Translations under genes and position numbers: made by a program
The notes under the pieces: model-generated
Told to the model about the DNA's origin: nothing
The model's database searches: none
What the model saw: the letters and a program-made list of their open reading frames with translations, nothing else
Source of the DNA: Acanthaster planci
Lineage: Eukaryota; Echinodermata; Asteroidea; Valvatida; Acanthasteridae
Assembly (NCBI RefSeq): GCF_001949145.1
Contig: NW_019091652.1
Location: 3,268-21,507, forward strand
Direction: 5' to 3'
Length of the DNA: 18,240 nt
Shown: positions 1-10,500 of the stretch, in pieces
Layout of the letters: each line of letters starts with the position of its first letter
Numbering within the stretch: the first letter of the stretch is position 1

Positions 1-262
1 ACAAAATAGTTGGAACACCTTGTGGGAAGCACGTTGCAAAGATCCCCCTCTCCCCCGTTCAATGTTGCGTTCATTTTATTGGACCAAGATTCGGCCCAAT
101 TTACCCAATGAGAAGCAACATGGACAGGGGGCGAGGGGGGAGGCATGTTCCAACGCGATGTGTTCAGGATTGTACTTTTGTAGCTCCACGATCCGCGCCG
201 TCAACTCTTTTTCGCGATTGATGGTTTACCCATGATTCACCGCGAGGCGCGGCTTAATCAAA
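1..262 (+). promoter_or_regulatory. CpG-rich upstream region of RPAIN
   Basis: This is the sequence before the RPAIN start codon. From about position 190 it becomes dense in CpG, continuing into exon 1, as expected of an unmethylated promoter. The start codon sits in AAAATGGCG, which resembles a YY1 site overlapping the initiator ATG. No TATA box is visible. The left half (9-154) is an imperfect inverted repeat listed separately. The transcription start cannot be placed from sequence alone. Confidence 0.5.
9..154. repeat. Imperfect inverted repeat, probable MITE or foldback relic
   Basis: Positions 44-82 (C-rich tract, then ATGTTGCGTTC and ATTGG) pair with the reverse complement of 105-138 (CCAATGAG, GCAACATG, then a G-rich tract). 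The outer ends GTTGGAACA (9-17) and TGTTCCAAC (146-154) are also complementary. The spacer is about 22 bases and the arms carry several mismatches and gaps. I found no clear target-site duplication, so the class is unknown. Confidence 0.5.
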
Positions 263-3200
263 ATGGCGACGCCCAGAGGAAAGTCACCGACGTTTTCGCG
301 CATGGAAAAACACCGTAATTTGTACAAAAATACAAGTCCTCAGTCATGTATGTGGCGAGATACTTACAGAAGGGTAATGGAAATCTTGTTGTTTTAATTA
401 AACCTGAAGTAATGATTTTCAGTCAGAAAAAGCAAGGGTTTTGCTTTGTAATGGCCTGACCATATTCAAGGGTACACATATGACATAGCCTAGGCTTATC
501 CCATGTATCCATGGCCATGACGACATGTACACGTATGCCATAGGGTAATGATAGTTAGCCGTGTGGGGGAGGGGGGGGCTAGTGCCTCTGTTGCTTGTTG
601 CTAATAAACCATGACTACGTGTTTGTACATGTATGACTGACAGTCATGACAGTGAAATGATGACAGTCCCAATATACGTCAGGATAATTTAAGAGGGTAG
701 GCCCTAATCAGTTATCAGTAGCCAACCACCAGTTGAAAGTAATTTTTAGATTTGCACTCCCCCCCAGGTTTTCTCATCAGCCTAGATTTTGTAACACATT
801 TTGAAGGTCTGTTTTTTCTTTGTGTTACAAAAAGTCTTTTATTTGACTTGACGTGTTGATGTTTCGTGTGATCAGGGTAGGTTAATTAGACATCCTAATA
901 TCGCATGATATGGTGATAATGCTGCCATCAGCCGACTCATGGTTATCTTCTAATACTCTTTGATTCTAAAGTAGAATGCCTTTATGAAGGTAAAAAGGTT
1001 TAATTCTTATGCCCTGCCTGTCCTCAGCGATGCTTTGAGAGACTTAAGAACAGCAGGGAAAATCTCCTACAAAAGTTCCGCGGGAATGACGCCAGCGCAG
1101 ATGGAGCCAGTCCAGGCCGAGGATCTGTGATTTGTGAGTTAATGGAAGAGGAATGGAAACTGATGCAGTGGGAAGAGAGACAGGCAAGAGTGGAGATGAA
1201 ATTAACACATGGGCAAATGGATGATGGTGTAAGAAGAAAACATTCCTTTTGAGGAGAATATCTTAAATGATTTATACTGTTTCTGTTTATTTTATCACAA
1301 ACTGGTCCTACATGTACATGTATATTTATTCAGTTGTAGAGAATGATTATAAACTATATAATGTAATGTGAAATCAGGGTGTACAAAACCTTAACGCTTG
1401 TCTCTGAGTAATTTCCTTTATTTTCTTCCTGAACCTGTAGCTTCTGGAGGACCTGAATAACGATGTGGTTCTTTCCATTATGGAAGAACTTCAAAGAGAG
1501 TTAATCGCAGAAGGTAAAGTCTTGGAATTAAGACATTTCCGACTAAGAATGAAGGGAGCTAGGCCGTGCACTGAAACATTTCCTCCCTACCCCCTGAGAT
1601 GGTCAATGTAAATTTCAGTTGCCATTGCTTAGCCACAGTGTTTCTTTACATCACAAGGAATTGAATCGGTAACAAAACAAATAAGAATGATAGAATATAT
1701 TTCCAGCTGTGCTGCTGACGTTACATTAATTGCCTGCGCTTTAATGCTGTGTGGGATCCTTATTGTGAAACTTACATTAATAAACTTGAATAAATTCAAA
1801 GGAGGGTGCCAGGGTGGCACTGCTTTGTAGTGACCACAGCTGTGAGACAAGCACATCCTTATTGGTTCAAAATCAAGGAGACACACTTGAGGAAAGATGC
1901 ATCATAATCAGACTCGTCATTGTTTATAAGGAATCATGAGTTGATACCAACCAACACCAGTTTCGTTACAACAGTTCACACCAATCCTGTAGGCTCTATG
2001 TATGTTGCCAACGTTCTTTCACACAACCTGCTTTCAGCACAACCTGTTTCAAGTATTCCCTCTACTCAAGAACAATTCCAGAATGGAATCTGGACAGCTT
2101 CAAGCCTTTCCAGGTTGAAGTCAGCCTTGGATGCTGTGAATGTTGAAAATCTAGTTCAAAGGGCCCATTTCAAAATTGCATTTGCTGTAGTTACTGTAAC
2201 CCATCAACTGTACCGTGATAGCAATAGGGCATTGTGTACAGCATAGAAGCAGTATTCAGAATCTGAAATAGGAGCATATATACAGATACTTGTAGACAGT
2301 TCACCGTTTTCCCCTCTAGGTCACAGTGCAATGATAGGATGAATTTAAATTGCTTAAACTATGTTTATTTTGTTTATGCTAGGCTTAGAAGTTGGCGGGC
2401 ATTGATAAATATGCTCTGTAATCTTTGTTTTATTTTTGTTCATTTTTTCTCATGTAAATGTGTTTTTATGCTTCCAAACAACAGAGGGCGCCATTATTGC
2501 AGAATATGAAGCCAGTTTACACTTAGCTGAAGCCTCATTGAGTGCTACGGTGGAACAGCTTAACACTGATGAACTGCTTTGTCCTATTTGCAAAAGGTTA
2601 GAAGCCATAAAGAAATGGTTAGATTTGAGAGACCAGAGATGTGTGGCTTGATAAACTGATCTGTTATATGTGTGTATTTATGTAGGGAGGAGGATTGTTT
2701 GATAAAGTATTTTCCCTGCTCTTTACTGTCCACAGAGGATGTGTGAAACTAAAAGCATTTTCTGATTTGCATTCCAAAATACTTTACTGCAATGCTTTTT
2801 TTTGGGGGGGGGGAAATTAAACTCTGCTTGACAGGTCAGACAAGAAAGACATGGAGAGTTTGTGTTAAGACTAGATATCTGTTTTGAAAGATCATGTGTA
2901 TGCTAGACTTTCCTTTTACTTTAAAAAACTGAACTTGAGTGGTTTTTGTGTCCTTTTTTGTTGTAGAAATCCCCTGATGTTGAACAAAGGGGTGATTTTC
3001 TGTGCATGTGGCATGAGAATAAATACCGAAGTAAGTTATTTAAATTAGCAGAAAAGTGTACCCCTCTGTTTGTTATAATGTAGCAAAATAATAGGTACAA
3101 AAAATGGTTACTTAATCAGCAATTGATCTACATTTTAATATCATCATTTACGTGTATACGGAGTTACTTGTAGAGTTGTTCGTGATTTGTCCCTGATTCA

Positions 3201-4567
3201 AACCCGACTTCAAATTTGCAAATACTGGAATTCCCTTGACAAAATTCTAATATAAATCGATGACCTTGAAAATATTCACTTATTTATCACCCAAACAGCA
3301 AGACTGCATCACCTTAGCCAACGTTAGGCAGCAGTTAGAAAGTGGAGTTGAGCAGCATAGTGCATTATGTCATGGACAGCCTGTTTTTACTGTCACAGAT
3401 GCCCTCAGTGCTCAGAACCTAGTTTTATCTTGTCAGGTAAGACTTACTGCTACATTTGAGATCTGAATCATGTACATGTAGTTGGCAAGGCATGTATCAG
3501 GAAACCTCACACCAGCTTTATTATTATTTTTAATCGTTTCTGGCAATGACACCAAGGATTCCTCAAAAGTGCCCTGGGCACTGTAGCTTGTAAGCCTGAA
3601 GAAACCTGTAGAAAGGGAGACAATGAGAAGCAGTTACAGTTTTAGAGGTGGGAGGAAAACCCCGAGGAATGTTCTAGGTAAAACCCACAGAATCAGGAAC
3701 TAAAAACTCAATCCACATGTGGATTAGGCCGGGTTTCAAACACAGACCGTGGAGGTAGAAGGTGAAGAAAGAACCACTGCGCCAACCTGACTCCCCGGTA
3801 TTACTCAAGGCAAAGCCTTAGGAACAAAAGGGGGTGCCACAGTACCCCCAAAGCTTTGGGAGAAGGGCTGGAATATACTAAAGCACCCCTGTTTGTTGAA
3901 GACATGGATACACATCCTGTAACCTAGCACCCTCTGGCAAAAAATGTATTTTCACTGGTCTTGCTTAAGCTGGAATTCATGGAACTGCTAAGAGACAGGA
4001 AATCAACTTAGCAGATTGAAAGTAAAACTCAGCTGAAAGCCTGTCTCAATTAATGTACAGCATAAAAACACGGGTAATGAGTTCCCACTGAGCACAGGTT
4101 TGCTTTTCTCATCAAATAATTATGTTGTACAACCAATTAGTGAGATTGGCCATTGTTGATAGAAAATCCCAGCTTATGTCGGTCACTTGGATGTCTTGTG
4201 TGGTAGTGAATTGTCTTCAGCACATCCAGCCATGTGTGTGCAGCAAATATGTGTACTGCTTTGCTGAACAGTTTTTGTTTTAAAATAATGAGATGGTCTT
4301 TTACTTCAGTAATGGCACATTTCTAATTCCAACCCTATATAATTACATATAGTTATTGTTCATTCAGGTACATGCCATGTCCCCCTTTAATAATGACCTG
4401 TTTATTTCAGCAGCTGTTGGAATTAAATGTCCAGCACCCACCTTATTCACTCAGAATATCAGATTAAATTAAACTGTGCTCTTTTCATTGACTGAAAGAT
4501 TAATTTGAGTTTTTCAATGTTTTCCTTCAATTTGCAGACCTGTGACTTCCTGTACATTGTGATCTGA
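263..4567 (+). CDS. RPAIN: RPA-interacting protein (RPAIN/RIP), complete, 7 coding exons
   Basis: The product is predicted to bind replication protein A and help import it into the nucleus for DNA replication and repair, as known for animal RPAIN. Coding exons: 263-373, 1028-1228, 1441-1513, 2485-2596, 2967-3030, 3299-3436, 4538-4567, with intron phases 0,0,1,2,0,0. The protein is 242 residues, against about 219 in human. The N-terminus has KHRNLYKN (16-23) and, across exons 1-2, YRRRCFERLKNSRENLL, the family's basic motif. A charged helical middle follows. The C-terminal zinc-binding region shows C161-x2-C164, C178-x-C180, H207-x3-C211 and C232-x2-C235, in the family's order. Each junction joins in frame with GT-AG ends. 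The ATG at 263 is the first in frame in the CpG-rich leader. The gene converges on INO80B. Identity is firm; the final 10-codon exon rests on the CxxC match and splice phase. Confidence 0.93.
374..1027 (+). other. RPAIN intron 1
   Basis: A phase-0 intron between GTAATG and a TCCTCAG acceptor. It holds short homopolymer runs (G-run near 570, C-run near 760) and one TACATGTA palindrome (626-633). I see no gene or recognisable repeat family. Confidence 0.75.
1514..2484 (+). other. RPAIN intron 3
   Basis: A phase-1 intron between GTAAAG and ACAACAG. It contains a 108-codon open frame (1920-2246) that begins at a TTG codon, resembles no family I know and lacks flanking splice context, so I treat it as chance. 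No repeat class is recognised. Confidence 0.7.
3437..4537 (+). other. RPAIN intron 6
   Basis: A phase-0 intron between GTAAGA and TTTGCAG, the longest in RPAIN. It carries a diverged tRNA-derived SINE on the opposite strand (about 3540-3800). The remainder, 3801-4537, shows nothing recognisable. Confidence 0.7.
3540..3800 (-). mobile_element. tRNA-derived SINE copy A (diverged)
   Basis: Read on the minus strand, the element starts near 3800. The pol III A box TGGCGCAGTGG (3774-3784) is a perfect match to TRGCNNAGTGG. A degenerate B box, TGTTTGAAACC (3732-3742), lies about 30 bases further in. The body then shows GGTTTT, TCCTCGGGGTTTTCCTCC and ACCTCTAAAACTG, in the same order as in copy B (12300-12516). 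It lies antisense within RPAIN intron 6. Both ends are approximate and no target duplication was found. Confidence 0.7.
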
Positions 4568-5060
4568 GATTACCTTATGACTGGATTGACATCACGAGTT
4601 CCCAGGTTACATGTATATTAGAGCTCTATAAAGAATTTTCCTGCAATCCTAAATTATTGCTTTGTGAATTGAAAAGCACAGAGCACAAGCTGATCAGATT
4701 CAACAAAAGGTGAACAGGTCTATTAACCTGCTTATCAGTGCATGAAATGAAACATTTACATCTATATGGAAATGGATTTCAAGTAATCAGGCAACTTTGG
4801 TTCCCTCTTTGTAGTAATTTTCCATGTTTGTAAGTGAAGTTATATATTTATATTTTGAAAGTTTTATGTTCATACATGTACCTGTAATTGTTGTGTTAAT
4901 ATCTATGTAAATCTGTTAGACTTTGTTGAAATTCCATGTGCATCAATGATTTGTCAAAATTCAGTAGTTGATAGGTATCCAAATGTTATGATTCATTTGC
5001 TTCAAATGCAAAACTTTTGTTACATTATTTAATTTTAAGCTTTAGCTGTTGTTTAAGTTT

Positions 5061-5078
5061 AATAAATTTTGAAATAAA
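5061..5078 (+). terminator. Candidate poly(A) signals of RPAIN
   Basis: Two AATAAA hexamers (5061-5066 and 5073-5078) lie about 500 bases after the RPAIN stop and are the first exact copies downstream of it. A T/G-containing stretch follows. The cleavage site itself is not visible. Confidence 0.5.
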
Positions 5079-5654
5079 AGTGGTATATAAATCTTACAAG
5101 TTATCGCTTTATGTCCTCACGTTCTTAAAGACGCATAGATGCCATTGTATTTTTACCAATGTTGTCATTTTATTCACATATGTATATGTACATCGCCAAA
5201 ACAAAACTCTCTACAATTATCTTGGATTTACCACCCCTCCCCATTTCCTTCAATCCCCAACCCTGTTATGAAGGATACCACTGAACTGCCTGTTCTTCCC
5301 ACTGCTGCCCCTCTTCCTAGATTATCTCTTCAAAGGTTTTATTCTGCACACTTTGCTACTCTATTTTGGACAACATACTTCAAGCTTTTGAACCCAAATT
5401 ATTAAATTGCTAGAATCTTCAAAATGAGGGTTAAGCTACTTGAGGCTGGATCACTGTCATGGCTTCTGTATCCAAATAGAACAGCGTTCGTAATGATTGC
5501 TAGGCCAAAACATGATCCCCTTGTGCTTCGCTGGATGTGACCCTCAGACACTCAGATCACTGGCCTAGAGCTTTACCACATGTCCTCTCCGTTCACTTGC
5601 TTCAAATGTGTTCTGCCAACAGTAGTCATAATCATGAAATCCTGTCTGGTCTAA

Positions 5655-5709
5655 TTTATTAGATTAATGTGTCTAAAAAGTGTTGAGTTCACAGATAAGC
5701 AAGTTTATT
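5655..5709 (-). terminator. Candidate poly(A) signals of INO80B
   Basis: On the minus strand, AATAAA occurs at 5709-5704, about 97 bases after the INO80B stop, and again at 5660-5655. The first is well placed for a short 3' untranslated region. Confidence 0.5.
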
Positions 5710-5805
5710 TATCCCTGTGATGTTTTTCCAGTGCAATGTAAAGATCCTGAACAGGAGTTGCACCTTGGACTAAGTCCTGTCAGGCACACAGGACTGTGAT
5801 TTCCC

Positions 5806-8800
5806 TCATGATGCACAAGTGACTGGGAGTACTAGTAAATTCTTCTTGTAGCACTCTAAGCTGCATAGAGGGACACCAGTCTTGGAACAAGAGTACTTCT
5901 TAGGATTACTGCAGCCTGCTGCTCCACATAGAACCACTGGCTTGGGGGGTCTGCAGAGATATCAAACGACAAAAGCAATGTAAAATATGGTCTGGTCAGA
6001 TGTGAAAAAGCTATCCAATCTGATGCCTGCTTTCAGTTTTACCTTTGCTAAACTGATTTCCCTATAGCTTGTTGTAATACATAAGCCTATGGGAAGTGAA
6101 TTCCACTGGTAAGACATGTTCCTATCCATTGCCAAGTTATGCGTATTCATCTTAGATTGTCCAGAGAACTCAATATCTCACAGGGCTCTTTTATTTTCAT
6201 CATTTCATGACTTACTGAGCCACTTGCTTGTCCAGTGGGAACTGCATACCAGGAGGGAATGACATGGTCACTCTGTTGATGTTATTGACGTAGCGGATTC
6301 GAGGTTTATCTGCTTCACGCCTTGATTTGGCCTTTATTGTAAACAAAGGAACATCATTATTAGAAATTATCAAAGAGAGTTCTGTTTGCAGATATATTCA
6401 TCTGAGACTATGCTATGCTTTTTGCCAAACCAAACTGAAATGCAGAAAGATTGTCAAGAGTGCGGCACTGCTACCAAAATTTAGATATGAGCCCAAAATT
6501 TTAATAATTTTTTTCTACCACTGTTGCTGCATGTATTTGTCACAGATTTCTGTACTGTACATACATGTACTTAGAGATTGATTGACAGTCTGTAATGATA
6601 TGTACCTTTATTCCTTTTAGCTTGCTGTCTTGCTTCTTCAGCAGTCTTGCAATGGTTTGTTTCTGTTGGACATGAAATCAAAGGAAATTACAAAAGATGA
6701 ACAGATTAACAAAGTAAATGTATGTTCACTACATAACATCCAAAAATCCCTACCAAATTTAAGGGACATACATGACGACAATAAGATGTTCTTGCGGTTA
6801 AATTTACTTCAACTAATGAGTAACTTTGAGTTAATCTCAAGCTAAACCGTTCAATTTTGAAAGAATTTTTCAAGTAGTATGACCGGCATTTTGGCAAATT
6901 GCCTTACCAAACTTGGTACTGAATGTCAATTGCAAATAATATTTGTACCCCACAAATAGACATCACATTGGTACACATCTTTTTGTGCAGAATAAAACAT
7001 GGACCGTCATGTTGATAATATTCCTGCATCAGTCCTCTTCACATGACGAAGCAAAATGACATTTATTTCAGATGTACATGTATGTGGTTTCATTCATGAA
7101 ATACCTTATGTTCTTCTACTTTCTTGTGCGCCTGAGCTCGTCGTTTCTGAGCCTTCTCAGCTTTCTTCTCCAACATCTCCACAGTCATCTCTGCAGGCTT
7201 TGCTCCACTGGGGAGTTGCAGAAGTTGCTTTTCTTCTTCCGCAGACATTCCATGAAGCATTGCTCTCTGATGGATCAGATCATATTCAACCATGGATCAT
7301 CATGCTTTGTCAAGATAAACAGTTTTTACGTGATTAAAAAAATCACAGAAAGGTAAGAGACACCATGTTGAGGATTCACTAGACCCACAACTCTAAGATT
7401 CGTGTCTCAAGTTAAGATACAACTTGAATACGGACCAGAAGGAACTAAGACTTGAAAGGAACTTGGTACTTGATAAGAGTGATTTGAGACCTTACAAGAG
7501 TGATATGAGAAAGCTGGAATTAGCAGAACTAGCAATCACGATTTCCACAGGGTTCTTAATGAAATTGTACCAGAGATTTGACAAATTGAATCTAACCACT
7601 GAGAATCACGAGAATAAAGACCTGACCATGGTGTATTAAGATTAGACTGAAGTGAAATAAATTGATAATTTCTTACCTGTCTTGCTGTCAGTAAGGAAGG
7701 ATCTTTGACCCTCTTGATTTCACCATAATCATCCAGCTGCCCTGCCTCCAAGGCATCAAGCCATGCTTCTTCTTCATCAGGGTTCTCTGAAGGGGATCCA
7801 TGGTTGGATGCTGGAGGTGTCTGATCTGAAAGACAACCCTTTTACTCTCCATGTTACGGATATATAATTTGACTACTGAAAATGCAACTTACAGAAATTT
7901 GAAAAACTAACTTACGTGTATGCTCACTTTATCATGTTGAGATACTGTGGTAGCTGGGATTGATGGGTAAGTCTGGTGTCTATTTCAACAGCAGGCTATA
8001 ATCCTGAATAATTTGCACCAACCTACATGGTGCACACATATGCATCTCCCTATACACACACATACTGACGTGTTCCTCCGACACATTCACTAAAACCCTA
8101 CATAAACATTCCAAGGTCTCTTTCCTCGCCAAGTGAAGACCACAGTGATATACCTGGGTTTGTAAGAGTTCAAACAATAAGGGTTGATATCTAACATCAG
8201 TGCAACTGAACTTTGACACAGGGCCTCTAGAGATACCTTGCCATGGGGTAAATCTTTCGCCTTCATCTTCGTCATCTTGGACAACATCAACTTGTTCATC
8301 TTCAATGTCTTCAATGTCTTCATCATCATCTTCTGCTTCTTCAATGTCTTCATCCTCATCTTCATCATCTTCATCTTCACTTGAGAAACGTGGAGAGACA
8401 ACTCTGTCATAACTGTGCAGGGTAAAAAAAAAGACAAAAAAAGCAACTCAAATGCGAATTTAGCTCTACTCACAGCTTTCAAACCCTTTCGCTGGTAAAT
8501 CTTGGGTGTAACATGAGCCAAATCAGCTGTCAGCAAACATACAAGAAATATTAGCACATCACTATTTCACATGTAAACTACATGTACCACTGTGTTTTTG
8601 GTTCAACTATCACATTGGCACAGGCTACAGGTACGTCGGGCAGATTGTGGCAAAGTCATGTTGTAGATGACTTTACTATATGCTGTAGGGTCAGCTGTAC
8701 CATACTGTAAATCATAGTCATCAACTGTATTCACAAAGAAAGGGTTAATGTTCAATGCAATGTATGTGATGTATAAATCAACTATGAAAATTTGTTGCTG

Positions 8801-10500
8801 ACTGAAGTGACCTGGAATATACAAACCACAAAAGTTGGAGTGCATGTACACTGTACCTGACATGTTTATCCTAGCAAAATTTTTCTCAAGAGATCCTGGC
8901 AGAAAGATTCTGTTAGGATCAAAAAGTCAGGCCTTCCAATTTCTTTCTGGGTGACAATGTAAATGGATGGTTGTGATTTCCCTCTAACGGTGAATCCATC
9001 ACCTTTTTGTCCCCAGTGTCTGTCCACCAATCTTGATCTTCAGCTTCAGTTGTGGTTTGCCAGATGGATCACTCATGATAGGCTGTGAGGAGAGTACCGG
9101 TTCTGGGCTGTGTAGTGGGCTAGAGCTATCATGATGTTCTCTCTTGTGCTTGTGGTGTTTCTTATGTTTGTGCTTCTTGTGTTTTTTATGAGCACTGCTT
9201 GAGGATTCTACAGAGAAATCAACATATTTATTGATCAATGAGTACGGAAGCATTTAATGCATATTTATTTTCAAGCATGTAGTTTCACAACCATGTGTAC
9301 TTGGAGAATTTGAAGGATCAGATATTAAAGCCATTTTAGAAATAAATAAAAATTATTTTTAAACCCAAATAACCCCCAGAACTGTGGGGTCCAACGTCTG
9401 CCCTGCTCGTGGGAGGACGTCGGACCCCATATTTCTGGGGGTAAACCCAAATAACACCAAGTTAAATGCAAGTTAACAATGCCATGATTGAAAGGCTACA
9501 GTCACAGAATAAATGGGGATCCTGGTAAATTCCTAAGAAATTCCCCAAAGTTCTGAAAATCTTAAAAGTTCTGTGATTTTGGAATGTAAAAAGAAAGTTG
9601 ATCATTAATCATGTGGTTTGAATTGACAGTTGCAGGGAAGTTGTTGAAGCATAGAGGTAGTCATGTTAGTAAATTTGCCACATGTTCAACCTTGACATGC
9701 TTGAATACAAATTAAGAGTGCACATAGACGCACTAGGAATCATATGCAGCCAGAAATGAGACGGCCGAATCCACACGGTCTTCCTTCTAGCACCCCTTCC
9801 TTTTTCATTTTCCCATGTAGCACTGTGTAGCACCCGGTTTGTGCACAAGTCTATGGTGTAGCACTTTTTTGCTACACGCCACGGCCCGTTACTTTTCTTG
9901 TGTCTTCGTCTAGCACTGTGTAGCATTAGAGTGCACTTGAAGGTCTGGTTCTTAGACCATTCGATCAGCTGTGCCTATATCCTGTTGCAAATACTTTGCT
10001 ATACTTTTTTAGCTCTGTTACGCCCCAATTATAGCATAAGTCGCAACTATAGTTGGGACAGTCCCAACTTAGTTGGCCCAACTATTGTTGACCAATGTCT
10101 GTGGAAAATGTCTAAACATTATCCGAGTCAATGTGTCTCGCACTTGACTAAAATGTGGCACTTCTAGCCCTAGTTAAGCCCTATGACCAACGACATGACA
10201 CTTGTAAACAATATGACTTTGGCACATGCTGGTCACATCATGCATACTAGACCCGTCTGCTGTAGCTGGGCCGGCCAAACTGTAGCACCATGGAGTTTTC
10301 CTTCCTCCATGGTAGCACTATAGTTGGGACGGGCCCAACTATAGCTGGGACTGATGCTATAGTTGGGGCGTAACAGCTCCTTGATTCAATTCACTTTATT
10401 TCCACTTCATTTTCACTTTATCATAAATACCTTTCGCAAAATCCTCTTCAGTGATGTCAATTTGAGAACTTGGTTGACTGACGTCCCTCCGCTTACCCAT
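5806..10500 (-). CDS. INO80B: INO80 complex subunit B (PAPA-1 / ZNHIT4), complete, 8 coding exons
   Basis: A predicted subunit of the nuclear INO80 chromatin remodeller. Exons in transcription order: 10500-10431, 9207-9003, 8412-8237, 7825-7677, 7266-7105, 6662-6606, 6331-6216, 5950-5806; intron phases 1,2,1,0,0,0,2. The protein is 359 residues, against about 356 in human. Residues 25-49 are a Ser then Lys/His-rich tract. Residues 77-92 carry LKLKIKIGGQTLGTKS, a family hallmark. Residues 103-143 are strongly acidic. WLDALEAGQLDD and LLTARQ (about 172-200) lead into the basic PAPA-1 helix (about 230-273; EEHKKQTIARLLKK). SFPPGMQFP is near 297-305. The zinc finger has C320-x4-C325-x7-C333-x7-C341-x3-C345, the same spacing as I know for human INO80B. 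Exon 1 (MGKRRDVSQ...) was found by phase and position and is the least certain part. All other exons are firm. Confidence 0.92.
6663..7104 (-). other. INO80B intron 5
   Basis: A phase-0 intron ending at the 57-base exon 6 (6662-6606), which codes for the KQTIARLLKK segment. It contains one TACATGTA palindrome (7075-7082). Open frames here are short and show no family signal. Confidence 0.65.
7267..7676 (-). other. INO80B intron 4
   Basis: A phase-0 intron between GTAAGA and CATCAG on the minus strand. A near-identical 15-base pair of direct repeats (AAGAGTGATTTGAGA at 7475-7489 and AAGAGTGATATGAGA at 7496-7510) is the only structure noticed. A 71-codon open frame over this region is not convincing as a gene. 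Confidence 0.6.
7826..8236 (-). other. INO80B intron 3
   Basis: A phase-1 intron between the acidic-tract exon (donor GTATCT) and the exon starting at 7825 (acceptor TTTCAG). I see no repeat or RNA gene. Confidence 0.65.
8413..9002 (-). other. INO80B intron 2
   Basis: A phase-2 intron with a weak donor (AAAAAG then GTGATG) and a TGCACAG acceptor. An 86-codon minus-strand open frame (8863-8603) lies inside it but has no recognisable motif, and adding it would disrupt the conserved GTKS-YDR join. One TACATGTA occurs at 8579-8586. Confidence 0.65.
9360..9455. repeat. 71 nt near-perfect hairpin between 14 bp direct repeats
   Basis: Positions 9372-9442 form a stem with arms of about 32 bases, starting ACCCCCAGA and ending TCTGGGGGT, around a loop of about seven bases. 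A handful of mismatches occur. The stem is flanked by TAAACCCAAATAAC at 9360-9373 and again at 9442-9455, overlapping the stem ends by one or two bases. The direct repeats look like a target-site duplication, which favours a tiny foldback/MITE. A pre-miRNA-like hairpin in the INO80B intron is the alternative. Confidence 0.7.
9715..9936. mobile_element. Possible small insertion flanked by 9 bp direct repeats
   Basis: AGAGTGCAC occurs at 9715-9723 and 9928-9936, enclosing 204 bp. The inner part carries repeated TAGCACTGTGTAGCA (9818-9832, 9911-9925) and a small stem (GTGTAGC / GCTACAC near 9858-9880). No matching terminal inverted repeats were found, so this may be a Mutator-type non-autonomous relic or chance. 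Confidence 0.35.
10016..10375. mobile_element. 360 bp MITE with long terminal inverted repeats
   Basis: The left end TGTTACGCCCCAATTATAGC is mirrored at the right end as TTGGGGCGTAACA. The two termini align over the first 38 bases with about four mismatches and weaker pairing continues to nearly 60 bases. Both sides are followed by GCTC (10012-10015 and 10376-10379), a candidate 4 bp target duplication. There is no coding capacity. A 4 bp duplication with TGT termini is seen in some Ginger-like DNA transposons, but that assignment is only a suggestion. Confidence 0.75.

Larger units (their letters stand above)
4568..5805. other. Convergent intergenic region between RPAIN and INO80B
   Basis: This is the tail-to-tail interval holding both 3' untranslated regions. 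RPAIN signals lie at 5061-5078 and INO80B signals at 5655-5660 and 5704-5709, so the transcripts need not overlap. Several small open frames (5017-5405) have no family resemblance or conserved motif. No RNA gene or repeat is recognised. Confidence 0.7.
9208..10430 (-). other. INO80B intron 1
   Basis: The largest INO80B intron, phase 1 (donor GTATTT, acceptor CTGTAG). Its middle and 5' half are repeat-derived: a hairpin between direct repeats (9360-9455), a 204 bp block between 9 bp direct repeats (9715-9936) and a 360 bp MITE (10016-10375) that ends only 56 bases from exon 1. No TACATGTA copies occur between 8587 and 12280. Confidence 0.7.

Noticed and set aside
85-217. Minus-strand open frame upstream of RPAIN that might be a divergent gene such as NUP88
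   Set aside because: It has no start codon, is closed by stops on both sides, overlaps the inverted repeat and does not resemble the NUP88 N-terminus.
1920-2246. 108-codon plus-strand open frame in RPAIN intron 3
   Set aside because: It starts at TTG, has no recognisable domain or splice context, and joining it would break the phase-1 join of RPAIN exons 3 and 4.
8200-8412. Serine-rich plus-strand open frame
   Set aside because: It is the antisense of the INO80B acidic exon: GAA/GAT codons read backwards give TTC/TCA serine-rich runs.
8603-8863. 86-codon minus-strand open frame in INO80B intron 2
   Set aside because: No family signal, and adding it would disrupt the conserved GTKS to YDR junction, whose phase already fits.
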